Source: Paenibacillus qinlingensis (GTDB lineage: Bacteria; Bacillota; Bacilli; Paenibacillales; NBRC-103111). From it: a DNA stretch of 64,000 bases. Location of the stretch: the NCBI RefSeq assembly GCF_013204845.1, contig NZ_JABMKY010000002.1, positions 434,001 to 498,000 of the forward strand. The letters run 5' to 3'. Numbering within the stretch: position 1 is the first letter of the stretch; the number at the start of each line of letters is the position of its first letter. Below the pieces are notes generated by a model. That model made no database searches. It was not told where the DNA came from and saw nothing but the letters and a program-made list of their open reading frames with translations. Shown here piece by piece: positions 18,947 through 28,019 of the stretch. The position numbers and the translations under genes are program-made.

Positions 18947-20047
18947 GTGAGCTCTCGATTGATTTCAACATTAACCGTCCCTTTATTTTTCATAGGAGCC
19001 CACTGCAGCATCATCTTTCTGCTCTTTCCTAGAGCTGTGTTACATACAACGAAATTTGGCCATTGGGAACCAGCCGCTATGTATACACTTATTGAAATAA
19101 TACTCATGGTTATTTTGCTAAAAGGTTTGAACAAATCTGGGGACTTGGATTATGCTGATATACTTCTTCCTCTTGGCAGATGGATCAGCATAGTCCTGCT
19201 TCTTCCACTTGTTATCTATATACTCATGATCGGGGTTTTGGGAATTCGCGGTTTTGCCGAACTAATGATTATCGTTTTCGTGGTTCGTTCACCGTTATTT
19301 TCAATTTTGATTTTGCTTAGTTTCATTACTTTACTTGGATCATCCATTGGCCCACAAGGCATCTTAAGGGCTAGTACATTAATCTCACTCTTGCATTTAC
19401 CTGCCCTTATATTCGCACTAGTAGGTTGTCTTGTTAATTCAACTTTTACCAACATCTTTCCGCTTGTAAATACAAACTTTGACTTTTTGCAACATGGAAA
19501 GTTTCTTGTTCCATTGTTCTCGATTTGTCCTTTTCTTCTTCTTGGCATGCTACCTCCAGTTATCAAAGTTCGGATGAAGCCTATGCTGTTTACAATGATT
19601 CCTATAACTATACTTTATGTGGTTATTATTTATATTCCAATCCTTGTATATGGAATCAACGCTGCAACACTATTGAATTTCCCACTGGTAACGAGTATTG
19701 ACACGGTCAATTTCACCTGGACAATTTTTAACCGAATTTCATTATTCTATGCCGTTGCAGTGCTTGCTTTCGTCTTATTAATTACCTCCTTTGCACTCTG
19801 GTCTTCCGCCGTGTTAGTTCGAAAAATGGTGCCACGGTGGAAGGAGTCGTATATTAGACCCATTCTTTGCTTACTTGTTTTTGTGGGATCAGCGATGATT
19901 CCAAACTGGAGTTTTTACGTGAAGATGTACACCATCGATATTGGGTTCCGTATATTTGTCTTTTTGGTCATACCCATTGTCGTCTATATACGAGGTAGTT
20001 TCATTCAAAGAGCGGTAAGAAAGAAGGTTTTCAAAAATGATGCGTAA
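18947..20047 (+). CDS. Spore germination receptor B subunit (GerB, amino acid permease-like)
   Basis: A 366-residue integral membrane protein with about ten helices, related to the APC transporter superfamily, as are all GerB subunits. Visible family features are the GHWEPAAMYTLIEI opening, the GIRGFAELMIIVFVV stretch and the final IRGSFIQRAVRK tail. The B subunit is thought to sense the germinant. I take GTG 18947, eight bases after AAAGGAG; the earlier GTG at 18938 overlaps that site. It overlaps the next gene by 11 bp. Confidence 0.88.
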   Translation: MSSRLISTLTVPLFFIGAHCSIIFLLFPRAVLHTTKFGHWEPAAMYTLIEIILMVILLKGLNKSGDLDYADILLPLGRWISIVLLLPLVIYILMIGVLGIRGFAELMIIVFVVRSPLFSILILLSFITLLGSSIGPQGILRASTLISLLHLPALIFALVGCLVNSTFTNIFPLVNTNFDFLQHGKFLVPLFSICPFLLLGMLPPVIKVRMKPMLFTMIPITILYVVIIYIPILVYGINAATLLNFPLVTSIDTVNFTWTIFNRISLFYAVAVLAFVLLITSFALWSSAVLVRKMVPRWKESYIRPILCLLVFVGSAMIPNWSFYVKMYTIDIGFRIFVFLVIPIVVYIRGSFIQRAVRKKVFKNDA

Positions 20048-21104
20048 GCTTCAAGTTGGAGCTCTACTAATCACATGTGCGGTATTGTTAACGGGTTGTT
20101 GGGATATCAAGGACGTCAATCATCGGGTTCTACCTATTGTAATGGGCGTCTCATACGGTAAAACCAATAAATACAGGATCCACATTCAAGTACCTTTACC
20201 GGAAAAGCAAGGACTAGTCTCTAAGGTTTATTACAAGGAAGCCGACACGATTAGTAAAGCACTAACTGATATTGATACGGATATTGAAGCAGGCATCGAT
20301 TTTATGCATGTACAATTAATCGTATTTGATCGAGCATTTGCGGAAGATGGGATTCAAGAAGCGATAACCTTCATTACAAGAACCCAACAAGTACCTACCA
20401 AAGCGCTTGTCGCAATCACGTCAGAAGAAATCGGGGCTTTTCTAGCTCATACAGGGCGTGTTATTCAAACTGACGGAAGCGCACTAATGAACTTTTTCAA
20501 TAAAAATGCAGGCTGGAGTCCTGAGATTAATTTGGCTTATGTTTGGAAAACCTTCGGCGCTATCCACTCAGATACAGGAGATGTCACTATACCGATCCTG
20601 CGATCGGGGAAATCAACGATGTTGGAGTTTCAAGGTTCTGCGGTCATGGCTAAAGGAGAAATGAAAGGAGAGATTAAAAAAGAGCAATCTTTGCTAATAA
20701 ATTTATATGAGGAATTATTTCAAGGATCCGTAGTTCAAGTATCGGATCAAGTAAGCGTTGCCATTGTAAAATGTAATAATCGAATACGTACCAGTTGGCG
20801 TGATCAGCATCCCGTACTTCAAATGAATATGCAGCTTTCTTTACATCTTATTGAAAATAATGGTGCTTTGAATGAGCAACAGATTGAGGAAACAATCGCA
20901 AAAGATATGAAAAGAAGGTATGAGGAGCTATTTGGTCAGCTAAAGACTTTAGGATCAGATGCTTTAAACACCGGACAAAATTTCAGAAACACACTATCGA
21001 TCAATCAACTTCCGAATTGGCGTCAAGATTATTATCCTAAATTGGAAACCGAGCTGACGATTGGATGTATAATCACGAATAGTGGCGATATATCAGAAAA
21101 TTGA
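20037..21104 (+). CDS. Spore germination receptor C subunit (Ger(x)C lipoprotein)
   Basis: A 355-residue lipoprotein with signal peptide and lipobox LTGC, Cys21 being the lipidated residue. WDIKDVNHR follows, the usual GerC opening (GCWD...). The rest is the soluble GerC domain, ending in the conserved WRQDYYPKLETELTI. It completes the A-B-C receptor, anchored to the outer face of the spore inner membrane. Start and preceding stop overlap, so translation is coupled. Confidence 0.9.
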   Translation: MMRKLQVGALLITCAVLLTGCWDIKDVNHRVLPIVMGVSYGKTNKYRIHIQVPLPEKQGLVSKVYYKEADTISKALTDIDTDIEAGIDFMHVQLIVFDRAFAEDGIQEAITFITRTQQVPTKALVAITSEEIGAFLAHTGRVIQTDGSALMNFFNKNAGWSPEINLAYVWKTFGAIHSDTGDVTIPILRSGKSTMLEFQGSAVMAKGEMKGEIKKEQSLLINLYEELFQGSVVQVSDQVSVAIVKCNNRIRTSWRDQHPVLQMNMQLSLHLIENNGALNEQQIEETIAKDMKRRYEELFGQLKTLGSDALNTGQNFRNTLSINQLPNWRQDYYPKLETELTIGCIITNSGDISEN

Positions 21105-21157
21105 ACGATCAGGGTCAATTTGTTCACCAATTTGAAATATCTGCCTTTATAAATTTA

Positions 21158-21186
21158 TTGTCAAAAGGTGTAGAATAATGTAATAC
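21158..21186 (+). promoter_or_regulatory. Likely SigA promoter of yjlC-ndh
   Basis: TTGTCA (21158-21163), a 17-bp spacer and TAATAC (21181-21186) lie 30 bp upstream of the yjlC start. The -35 element matches five of six consensus bases and the -10 element only three. No convincing Rex operator is visible nearby. Confidence 0.45.
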
Positions 21187-21216
21187 GTTTTTTTTACGCA
21201 AAGGAGGATTTGTCAT

Positions 21217-21648
21217 ATGTCGCAGACATCAACTATTCAAGAAGTACCAGCTCCAATTGTTGCTGAAACCAAATCATTAGACGTACTTGACCAATTACTG
21301 AAGCCCGAGGTGCAAGAATCGTTATCACTTTTGGTGGATAATCTCCCTAAACTAGCTGAAATGGTAACCATGCTAACCAAAGCTTACGATTTCGCACAAA
21401 ATGTGGCCACTGACAAAGTACTCATCAATGATTTTGCCCAAGGTATTGGGGAATTCGTAAAGCCTGTACAAGAGAAAGCAAAAAACATAGCATCGGCAGC
21501 TATTGAAGCTGGTGAGCGGTCGCAAGCTGACGTAAGTACAACCATAGGTCTTTTCGGTATGCTGAAAATGCTGAAAGACCCTGAAGTGCAGAAAACACTT
21601 CGATTTGCTCAAGCATTCTTAAACGTACTCGCGGAACGAAAAAATTAA
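21217..21648 (+). CDS. yjlC: DUF1641 protein, YjlC-like
   Basis: A 143-residue soluble, helical protein of the DUF1641 family. The conserved C-terminal part is present (TTIGLFGMLKMLKDPEVQKTLRFAQAFL). In Bacillus subtilis the same gene pair yjlC-ndh forms one operon under the redox repressor Rex; here ndh follows after 21 bp. Its role is unknown, perhaps as a helper of the dehydrogenase. AAGGAGG at 21201-21207 precedes the ATG. Confidence 0.85.
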   Translation: MSQTSTIQEVPAPIVAETKSLDVLDQLLKPEVQESLSLLVDNLPKLAEMVTMLTKAYDFAQNVATDKVLINDFAQGIGEFVKPVQEKAKNIASAAIEAGERSQADVSTTIGLFGMLKMLKDPEVQKTLRFAQAFLNVLAERKN

Positions 21649-21669
21649 TCCGGACAAGGGATGGTAACG

Positions 21670-22851
21670 ATGGCTAAACAAATTTTAATTCTTGGCGGCG
21701 GGTACGGTGGTCTCTTGACTGCGTTAACTGCACGTAAACATTTATCTGCTTCTGAAGCTAACATTACGATCATTAATAAATTCTCAACGCACCAAATCAT
21801 TACCGAGTTACATCGATTAGCAGGCGGCACAATTAAAGAACAAGCCGTTGCACTTCCCCTTCAAAAACTACTCGGCGACAAAAATGTCAATATCGTCGTT
21901 GATACAGTCCAAGAGATTAAACCAAATGAGAAACAAGTCCTTACGAACAGCGGTGGCGTATATAAGTATGATGCACTAGTTGTAGCACTTGGTAGTGAAA
22001 CGAACTACTTCGGCATTCCTGGATTGGAAGCGAACAGTTTGATTCTGAAATCAGCTTCTGACGCAAACCGGATCCGTGCACATGTTGAAGCTCGCTTGGA
22101 CGCTTATAAAGTATCTGGTAATAAAGCAGATGCAACAATTGTCGTCGGCGGTGGTGGCTTAACAGGTGTAGAGCTCGTTGGTGAATTCGCAGATAAGCTT
22201 CCTGAAGTATGTCGTGCTAAAGGTATTGATTGGGCTGATATCTCCATCTACTGTGTGGAAGCAGGCCTATCCATTCTACCTGTATTCCCATCAGTTCTCA
22301 TTGAACGTGCTGTCACAAGTCTTGAGAAGCGTGGCGTTACGTTCCTGACAGGTGTTGCGATCACAGAAGCTACGAATAATTCGGTTTCGTTGAAAAGCGG
22401 ACAAACGATCGAAGCAAGCACGATTATTTGGACTGGCGGCGTCAAAGGCAACCAAGTTGTCGGCAGCTGTGGGATCGCTGAAGATCGCGGTCGCGCTACG
22501 GTAACATCGACACTGCAATCTACATCTCATGCTGATATTTTCTTGGCAGGTGATTGTGCGGTTGTATTCCCAGAAGGTAGTGAAAGACCTTACCCTCCTA
22601 CTGCACAACTTGCTTGGCAAATGGGTGAGACGGTTGGTTACAATTTGTCTGTTCAACTTAAAGGCGGCGTTATGGATAAATTCGTACCTGTATTCTCCGG
22701 AACACTTGGCAGCCTCGGACGTAAAGATGGCATTGGCACAATCGGCGGTAAAAACACACAGTTGAAGGGCTTACCTGCTACATTAATGAAAGAAGCAAGC
22801 AACGTTCGTTATCTTTCACATATTCACGGCCTATTCGCATTAGCCTATTAA
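21670..22851 (+). CDS. ndh: Type II NADH dehydrogenase (NDH-2)
   Basis: A 393-residue membrane-associated flavoprotein that oxidises NADH and reduces quinone without pumping protons. FAD-binding GGGYGG is at residue 8, the NADH-binding GGGGLTGVELVGE near 163, and the second FAD contact FLAGDCAV near 295. The C-terminal amphipathic part attaches it to the membrane. Start at ATG 21670 gives a 9-nt spacing from AAGGG; the ATG at 21661 touches it. It follows yjlC, as in B. subtilis. Confidence 0.93.
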   Translation: MAKQILILGGGYGGLLTALTARKHLSASEANITIINKFSTHQIITELHRLAGGTIKEQAVALPLQKLLGDKNVNIVVDTVQEIKPNEKQVLTNSGGVYKYDALVVALGSETNYFGIPGLEANSLILKSASDANRIRAHVEARLDAYKVSGNKADATIVVGGGGLTGVELVGEFADKLPEVCRAKGIDWADISIYCVEAGLSILPVFPSVLIERAVTSLEKRGVTFLTGVAITEATNNSVSLKSGQTIEASTIIWTGGVKGNQVVGSCGIAEDRGRATVTSTLQSTSHADIFLAGDCAVVFPEGSERPYPPTAQLAWQMGETVGYNLSVQLKGGVMDKFVPVFSGTLGSLGRKDGIGTIGGKNTQLKGLPATLMKEASNVRYLSHIHGLFALAY

Positions 22852-22860
22852 TTCATACAG

Positions 22861-22900
22861 ATGTCTCGCAGCCTATACGGTTTGTGAGGCATTTTTTTTC
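22861..22900 (+). terminator. Terminator of yjlC-ndh
   Basis: Arms 22861-22870 and 22883-22892 pair with G-U wobbles in the plus-strand RNA and are followed by a T run to 22899. It lies ten bases after the ndh stop. Confidence 0.8.
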
Positions 22901-22914
22901 TTTCTTGTCGCTTG

Positions 22915-24045
22915 CTAATGTTTAAGATACGACTCCATCATAAATCGGCTCTTTTCCATGTCTTTCTGCAATAGCTCGTTGATTTGAATTACAGTCATCC
23001 GACTGAATTTGCCCAAAATTAGATTGCGGCACAGATTATGAGGAAAAGCCAAATCAAGATATAGAAGCTTCATTTCTTGCCTAGATAATGTGTTCATTCT
23101 CAGATAAGCACGCATTACCTTAAGAAAAACATGATGATTCCAAGTTTTCGACTTCTTTATCATGGCAAATAGTAATCGATTTATGTCTCTGGATGGCAAA
23201 TCATATCGGACAAATTCCCAATCAATGAGATAAATCTTCCCTGCTTCATCTAGTAAAATATTTTGAGTATGAAAATCATGATGGCTTAGTACCATGCGAC
23301 TGTGAACTTCCCCCCAGGTCATATAACCTGACTGTTGTTTAACGCTTTCTATTACAAACTCACCAGTACGCATGTAAAAATCAATATATGTTAACACGGC
23401 TATACGCCAGGGTTCTTCAACGCATGCATTCATTTCTTTCCATTTTCCCAAAAAGTGCAGAGCCTTTTCATACTCTTGCTCCCAATCTGCTCCCCTATTT
23501 CGGATTGAACTATTGGGAAATTGAAACTCGTTGGATATCGCGTGCATCCTGCCCAGTAAAACAGCTAGCTGAACTACGTTGTCTACATTAATCAGTGGAT
23601 AAGGTACGGCATTAATCCATTCCTGAAGAACATAGAAATAACCTTTATACAACATGTAATTCTTGTTCTCATTTGTCTGATAAATAGTTGGAATGTTGAT
23701 GCCTCGGCATCTAAGAAAATCTTCGACTTCCACCATAAACTGCAAGCGAAGCTCATCCATATGCATTCTTTTCAATAGAAAGCTGCCCTGGTGTGTTATG
23801 ATTTTTAAGACATAAGAACGTGAAGTATTACGCATGAGTACCACTTGTTGGATCGACAAATCATATTTAACCGCAACCTCCGCGAGAAGTCCTTTCCCCA
23901 TCTGCACCACTCTCTCACTATAGTAGTTTAGATAGTTTATGTTCCTTGTCCAGAAAGGCATGGTATGAAAGCGGATCATGCTATGCCCGATTGAGAGCTG
24001 ATAGAAACAACAAAAAGCAGTACGCCGCAGCGTCTGCTTAGTCAT
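22915..24045 (-). CDS. CotS/CotI-like spore coat kinase-fold protein
   Basis: A 376-residue protein of the CotS family (aminoglycoside phosphotransferase fold). The catalytic loop SHHDFHTQNILLD and the metal site YLIDWEF are intact, so phosphotransfer activity is possible. CotS-type proteins are deposited in the spore coat. The start is uncertain: the ATG at 24045 has no clear ribosome site, and internal ATGs such as the one opening MGKGLLAEV are possible. It lies 15 bp behind the permease gene and probably belongs to the same transcript as the germination genes upstream. Confidence 0.8.
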   Translation of the reverse strand: MTKQTLRRTAFCCFYQLSIGHSMIRFHTMPFWTRNINYLNYYSERVVQMGKGLLAEVAVKYDLSIQQVVLMRNTSRSYVLKIITHQGSFLLKRMHMDELRLQFMVEVEDFLRCRGINIPTIYQTNENKNYMLYKGYFYVLQEWINAVPYPLINVDNVVQLAVLLGRMHAISNEFQFPNSSIRNRGADWEQEYEKALHFLGKWKEMNACVEEPWRIAVLTYIDFYMRTGEFVIESVKQQSGYMTWGEVHSRMVLSHHDFHTQNILLDEAGKIYLIDWEFVRYDLPSRDINRLLFAMIKKSKTWNHHVFLKVMRAYLRMNTLSRQEMKLLYLDLAFPHNLCRNLILGKFSRMTVIQINELLQKDMEKSRFMMESYLKH

Positions 24046-24060
24046 GCACGCATTTAAAAG

Positions 24061-25359
24061 TTAATGGGTGAAACATACAATTTGAATAAAGAACAAAACC
24101 GCAAATAGATAAAATATTGGATGAACATCCTTTCTTTTGCCCCGAACAACTTTGAGTATCGGATAAACAATGAATCCAATGCCTATCCCCGTGGCTATAC
24201 TGTAGGTCAGTGGCATCAGAACAACGATCAGAAATGCTGGAAAAGCTTCTTCCAGGTCCTGCCACTCAATTTGTCGTAACACGTTCATCATGAGGAAACC
24301 TACGATGATTAAAGTAGGCGCTGTTATTGCCGGTATACTCGCAAGAACTGCAATAATTGGCGAGAACAATAAGGTCAACGATAGCAGGAGACAAACAATG
24401 ACAGCAGTGAGTCCTGTTCTTCCACCAACTGCGACACCAGAACTAGATTCGATATAAGCTGATGTTGGACTTGTCCCCAGTAATGCCCCCGTTGTGGTAC
24501 CAACCGCATCCGCCAGAAGAGCACCTCTCGAACGTGGAAATTTATTCACTTTGAGAAGCCCCGCCTGCTCAGCCACCCCCAGCATTGTTCCGGTTGTATC
24601 GAATAAAGTGATCAATAGGAATGTGAAAATGACCGCATATAGACCACTGGTAAAGACACCCTTTATATCGAGTTGAAAAGCTGTTGCCACTAGTCCTGTT
24701 GGAGCTGCGACGAAGGTATCTGGCAATGCTATAAGCCCATACATCCAAGCAAGAACGGCAGTAATCAGCATACCAAAGAATAGATAACCGCGTACCTGAT
24801 AAGCCAGTAATACAAGTGAAATGATAAGTCCGATCAAGGTAAGTGCCGTCATGGGCTCTCTCAAATTGCCTAGCGTGAGTAAGGTTGCAGGTGAGCTTAC
24901 AATGATTTTCGCATTTTGTAATCCAATGAAGGTGATAAAGAGTCCAATTCCTGCGGTAATGGCGTGTTTAAGGCTAGCGGGAATCGCGTCGAGCAATACA
25001 TAACGAAAAGAAGTGAGCGACAGCACTATGAACAACATGCCAGCAATAAAAACTGCTCCTAACGCTACTTGCCATGGAACCCCATTCCCTCCCACAACTG
25101 TAAAAGCGAAGTAAGCATTTAATCCCATTCCTGGTGCAATCACAATCGGATAATTGGCAAAGAGCCCCATGATCAGTGTGGCTACAATACTGGCTAGCAC
25201 AGTTGCCATGAATACACCATGGAAATCCATCCCCGTCGTGCTTAATATCCCAGGATTTACGATCACGATATAAACCATGGTTAGGAATGTCGTCACTCCT
25301 GCCAATAGTTCTGTTGCAACGGTAGTTCCACGCTCTTTTAATTTGAATAGTCGATCCAT
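24061..25359 (-). CDS. NCS2 family purine permease (guanine/hypoxanthine type)
   Basis: A 432-residue transporter with about twelve membrane helices. The N-terminal [22 protein letters not shown] and [18 protein letters not shown] are diagnostic of the AzgA/PbuG branch, which carries adenine, guanine and hypoxanthine by proton symport. [23 protein letters not shown] in helix 10 is the second signature. AGGAGG precedes the ATG by about nine bases. It follows the GerB gene after 47 bp with no terminator in between. Co-expression with a germination receptor is inference from spacing. Confidence 0.9.
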   Translation of the reverse strand: MDRLFKLKERGTTVATELLAGVTTFLTMVYIVIVNPGILSTTGMDFHGVFMATVLASIVATLIMGLFANYPIVIAPGMGLNAYFAFTVVGGNGVPWQVALGAVFIAGMLFIVLSLTSFRYVLLDAIPASLKHAITAGIGLFITFIGLQNAKIIVSSPATLLTLGNLREPMTALTLIGLIISLVLLAYQVRGYLFFGMLITAVLAWMYGLIALPDTFVAAPTGLVATAFQLDIKGVFTSGLYAVIFTFLLITLFDTTGTMLGVAEQAGLLKVNKFPRSRGALLADAVGTTTGALLGTSPTSAYIESSSGVAVGGRTGLTAVIVCLLLSLTLLFSPIIAVLASIPAITAPTLIIVGFLMMNVLRQIEWQDLEEAFPAFLIVVLMPLTYSIATGIGIGFIVYPILKVVRGKRKDVHPIFYLFAVLFFIQIVCFTH

Positions 25360-25406
25360 GGGGTCTTCCTCCTGAGATTAGGTTTAGTTCAGTTTGATTG
25401 ACTTGC

Positions 25407-26552
25407 TCACGTTTCCTGCAACAACTCAGCGTCGCGCTGTGGTCCCTTCTTTCGTTTATCTCGGAGATCATGGATATAAAACAAGATGAGCACGAATGCG
25501 GGAAGCATGATACAGAACGCAATGTCAAACCAAGGATAGTAAGACTCAAGAATCGCATTATATAGCGTAATATTAGGTGTACCTGCGACTGTTCCCACGA
25601 GTAACAGCATACCAACCGGTATGGTCAGCATATGACTTTCCTTTAACTGAAACAGTTCTGCTAGTCCTGATGTCAAGGAGAAAAAGATAAGTAACGTTTT
25701 ATAAAACACCGATATGAACCATAGAAAAGCCATTACAGCTTCTAACCGTTCTAAGAAATGTCCTATCGTTATTTTCTGTGCGAGTACGAAAGTCGGATAA
25801 TACTTCGTTTCCATTAAATTGGGTCCTAACACAAGTACACACAGAATCACAATGATAAATAAAATGGCACCACCAATTGCGAAACCTATTAAGATTGGTT
25901 TAGTTAGTGATGTAGAACCGACAACATTTGATACAAGCATAAGTAGTACAATCATTTCTGTAAAAGCAGTTACAAAAGCCATGATTGCTCCCTGAAAAAT
26001 GACACCCATTCCTTCTGCCACAAAAGGTTTCAAGTTTGAGAATTCCACTTGAGGCAGTAATAAAACAAGGAGAACTAGGAATAAAAGCATAAACACAGGA
26101 AAAAGCAGCTCTCCCATCCGTGCAAATGCTTCAACACCATACCTGTAAGCTATAATAATGACCAGAATAAATACAGCGATGATCGCATTGATGGGTGTTT
26201 CTGGCATTAATTGTGTAGTCATAAATTGACTCATTTCACTTAACAAAGTAAGTGAACACATATAGAATTCGAACAGAAATAATAAAATAAACAAACTTCC
26301 AAACCAAACACCCAGATTTAGTCTGATTAGATTGAAGAGTCTTCGTCTACGAAGCTTATTTGCAATACTAGCGAATAGCCCCGCCACAACGAATCCAAGG
26401 CATACGGCTAACAACATGGACAACCACGCATCCTGCTTGGAAGAGGCCGCGAGGATGGTCGGCATAATGAGAATCGAGTCTCCAATAACGCCAAGAATGA
26501 TTAAAATCGTAAACTGGCGTATGGATATAGTAGCATTATCAAATGTTCTCAT
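25407..26552 (-). CDS. Spore germination receptor B subunit (second receptor)
   Basis: A 381-residue GerB-family membrane protein with about ten helices. ISIRQFTILIILGVIGDSIL at the start and YGVEAFARMGELLFPVF near residue 140 are typical. The ATG at 26552 has AAGGAGG five bases upstream; the longer open frame to 26612 has none. It is the last receptor gene of the A-C-D-B cluster and is followed by a purine permease gene. Confidence 0.9.
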   Translation of the reverse strand: MRTFDNATISIRQFTILIILGVIGDSILIMPTILAASSKQDAWLSMLLAVCLGFVVAGLFASIANKLRRRRLFNLIRLNLGVWFGSLFILLFLFEFYMCSLTLLSEMSQFMTTQLMPETPINAIIAVFILVIIIAYRYGVEAFARMGELLFPVFMLLFLVLLVLLLPQVEFSNLKPFVAEGMGVIFQGAIMAFVTAFTEMIVLLMLVSNVVGSTSLTKPILIGFAIGGAILFIIVILCVLVLGPNLMETKYYPTFVLAQKITIGHFLERLEAVMAFLWFISVFYKTLLIFFSLTSGLAELFQLKESHMLTIPVGMLLLVGTVAGTPNITLYNAILESYYPWFDIAFCIMLPAFVLILFYIHDLRDKRKKGPQRDAELLQET

Positions 26553-26583
26553 TCGTACCTCCTTGTCCCAGCAGCGAGCCCAT

Positions 26584-26793
26584 TTAATCCATCCATCCAA
26601 ACATCCAAGCAACGATTTTGAATGGATTTGGTAACACGATCTCTAATGTGAGCAATATATACAGCACGCTAGCTATTAGTAGGAACATGATGAAAATAAC
26701 AAACTCTCGTCTATGATTTTGACGTATTAGTTTAGGCGCTTCTAGCCAGAACGTACCCGCGGCTAACGCAAGAACAGTGAATACAGACGCCAT
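26584..26793 (-). CDS. Small two-helix membrane protein in the ger operon (D subunit-like)
   Basis: A 69-residue protein with two membrane segments (MASVFTVLALAAGTFWL; FVIFIMFLLIASVLYILLTL) joined by a short basic loop. Small two-helix proteins of this size occur in some GerA-type receptor operons and were described as D subunits that modulate germination. I assign it on size, topology and position between the C and B genes, not on a sequence motif. AAAGG lies 11 bases before the ATG. Confidence 0.7.
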   Translation of the reverse strand: MASVFTVLALAAGTFWLEAPKLIRQNHRREFVIFIMFLLIASVLYILLTLEIVLPNPFKIVAWMFGWMD

Positions 26794-26817
26794 TCAAGAC
26801 CAAGCCTTTCTCCATGC

Positions 26818-27999
26818 CTATTGCATGGTTGAATTCCCAATTGTCCCCGTTTTTCTTATAAACAATTCGATCTTATAGTTGACAATTGTTTGAGGAAACA
26901 TCTCATCATTCCACGTTTCTTTAACTTCTTTCCAATACGCAGGCTGATCCTTACCGAGTTGACTGCCAAAACCGATTAAATCCGATTTCATTTTCTTCGC
27001 TCGAGTAACGGTCGCTTCCACATTCGATTGTATGATTTGTCTTGTTTCTTGCTCAAGTCGCTTGATCGTTTGAGGATCCTTCAAATCGATATCTCTGCAT
27101 TGTCTGTCCACAATATTTGCTTCCGCTCGTATGGAAACATCAATCACTGGTTTACCGTTCTCAATGCTTGCTTTCAATTTAGAATCAGAGGATGTAATTT
27201 CAATTCCCGTATATTTCTGTTCCGCACAAGGAATTTCAATAGATGTACTATCCAAATTGTTTGTTATATCCGTATATCCTTTACTTTCCTGCTCATCCAG
27301 CCAGCCAATTAACTTGTCTTCTTTAAAAGCCGCGATACCCATATAGCGGAATCGGCTGGGAGGTTGAAAGAATTCTACGTTTTTTTTCGATTCCCCCATA
27401 GAAGTGTCTCCAATTAATTTGATACCCGTTAACGCTAGTTCGAAACCTTTGCCCGACAGCTTATTCAACGCTTCATCCAATGTCATAGCGACAGTCGGTG
27501 CCCAAGACCTTTGTGAAGTCTGTAAGGATTGCTGCATACTATAACTAGATAATTTCTCGACGGGCGTAAATAGTTTCAAAATATTCTCCGCCATATCTCC
27601 TCTTGCTACAACGATATTAAAATCCATGCGCAATTCATTATCACGAACTGAATTATCCAGAAAATCTTTAATCCCTCGCTTCGCCAATTCCTCTCCAATG
27701 ACATACATTTGCAAATGTCCCATGTACACTTTCCGTGGTGCCTCCGCTGTTAAAGACCTTGCTGCCTCAAATAACGTCTTTCCTCTACCTTGATAGAGCG
27801 TGCTAGGCGGACGATCTCCCCCTCTTCGTTGTGCAGATATTTCACTTGGATTAACGACTTGAAACGAAACCAAATACTCGCCATCCTTCCAATCCACTCC
27901 AACTCCAAGGACAATAAGCAGCTCATTTAATTCACGTCTACTCCAACAACCCGATAGCAGTAGTAAGCAAAGCAGCATAACAGTTAATTTATATTTCAT
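26818..27999 (-). CDS. Spore germination receptor C subunit (second receptor)
   Basis: A 393-residue GerC lipoprotein: lipobox LSGC with Cys18, then WSRRELNELLIVLGVGVDW, a standard opening for the family. The final helix-strand part (KSDLIGFGSQLGKDQPAYWKEVKETWNDEMFP) is also typical. It starts 20 bp after the A subunit gene, with GGAGG nine bases upstream. Confidence 0.92.
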   Translation of the reverse strand: MKYKLTVMLLCLLLLSGCWSRRELNELLIVLGVGVDWKDGEYLVSFQVVNPSEISAQRRGGDRPPSTLYQGRGKTLFEAARSLTAEAPRKVYMGHLQMYVIGEELAKRGIKDFLDNSVRDNELRMDFNIVVARGDMAENILKLFTPVEKLSSYSMQQSLQTSQRSWAPTVAMTLDEALNKLSGKGFELALTGIKLIGDTSMGESKKNVEFFQPPSRFRYMGIAAFKEDKLIGWLDEQESKGYTDITNNLDSTSIEIPCAEQKYTGIEITSSDSKLKASIENGKPVIDVSIRAEANIVDRQCRDIDLKDPQTIKRLEQETRQIIQSNVEATVTRAKKMKSDLIGFGSQLGKDQPAYWKEVKETWNDEMFPQTIVNYKIELFIRKTGTIGNSTMQ

Positions 28000-28019
28000 C
28001 CTACTGCGCCTCCTTGCTA

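Noticed and set aside
21105-21157. Possible Rex operator upstream of yjlC
   Set aside because: The TTGTTCACCAATTTGAA stretch does not match the inverted repeat TTGTGA-N6-TCACAA closely enough.
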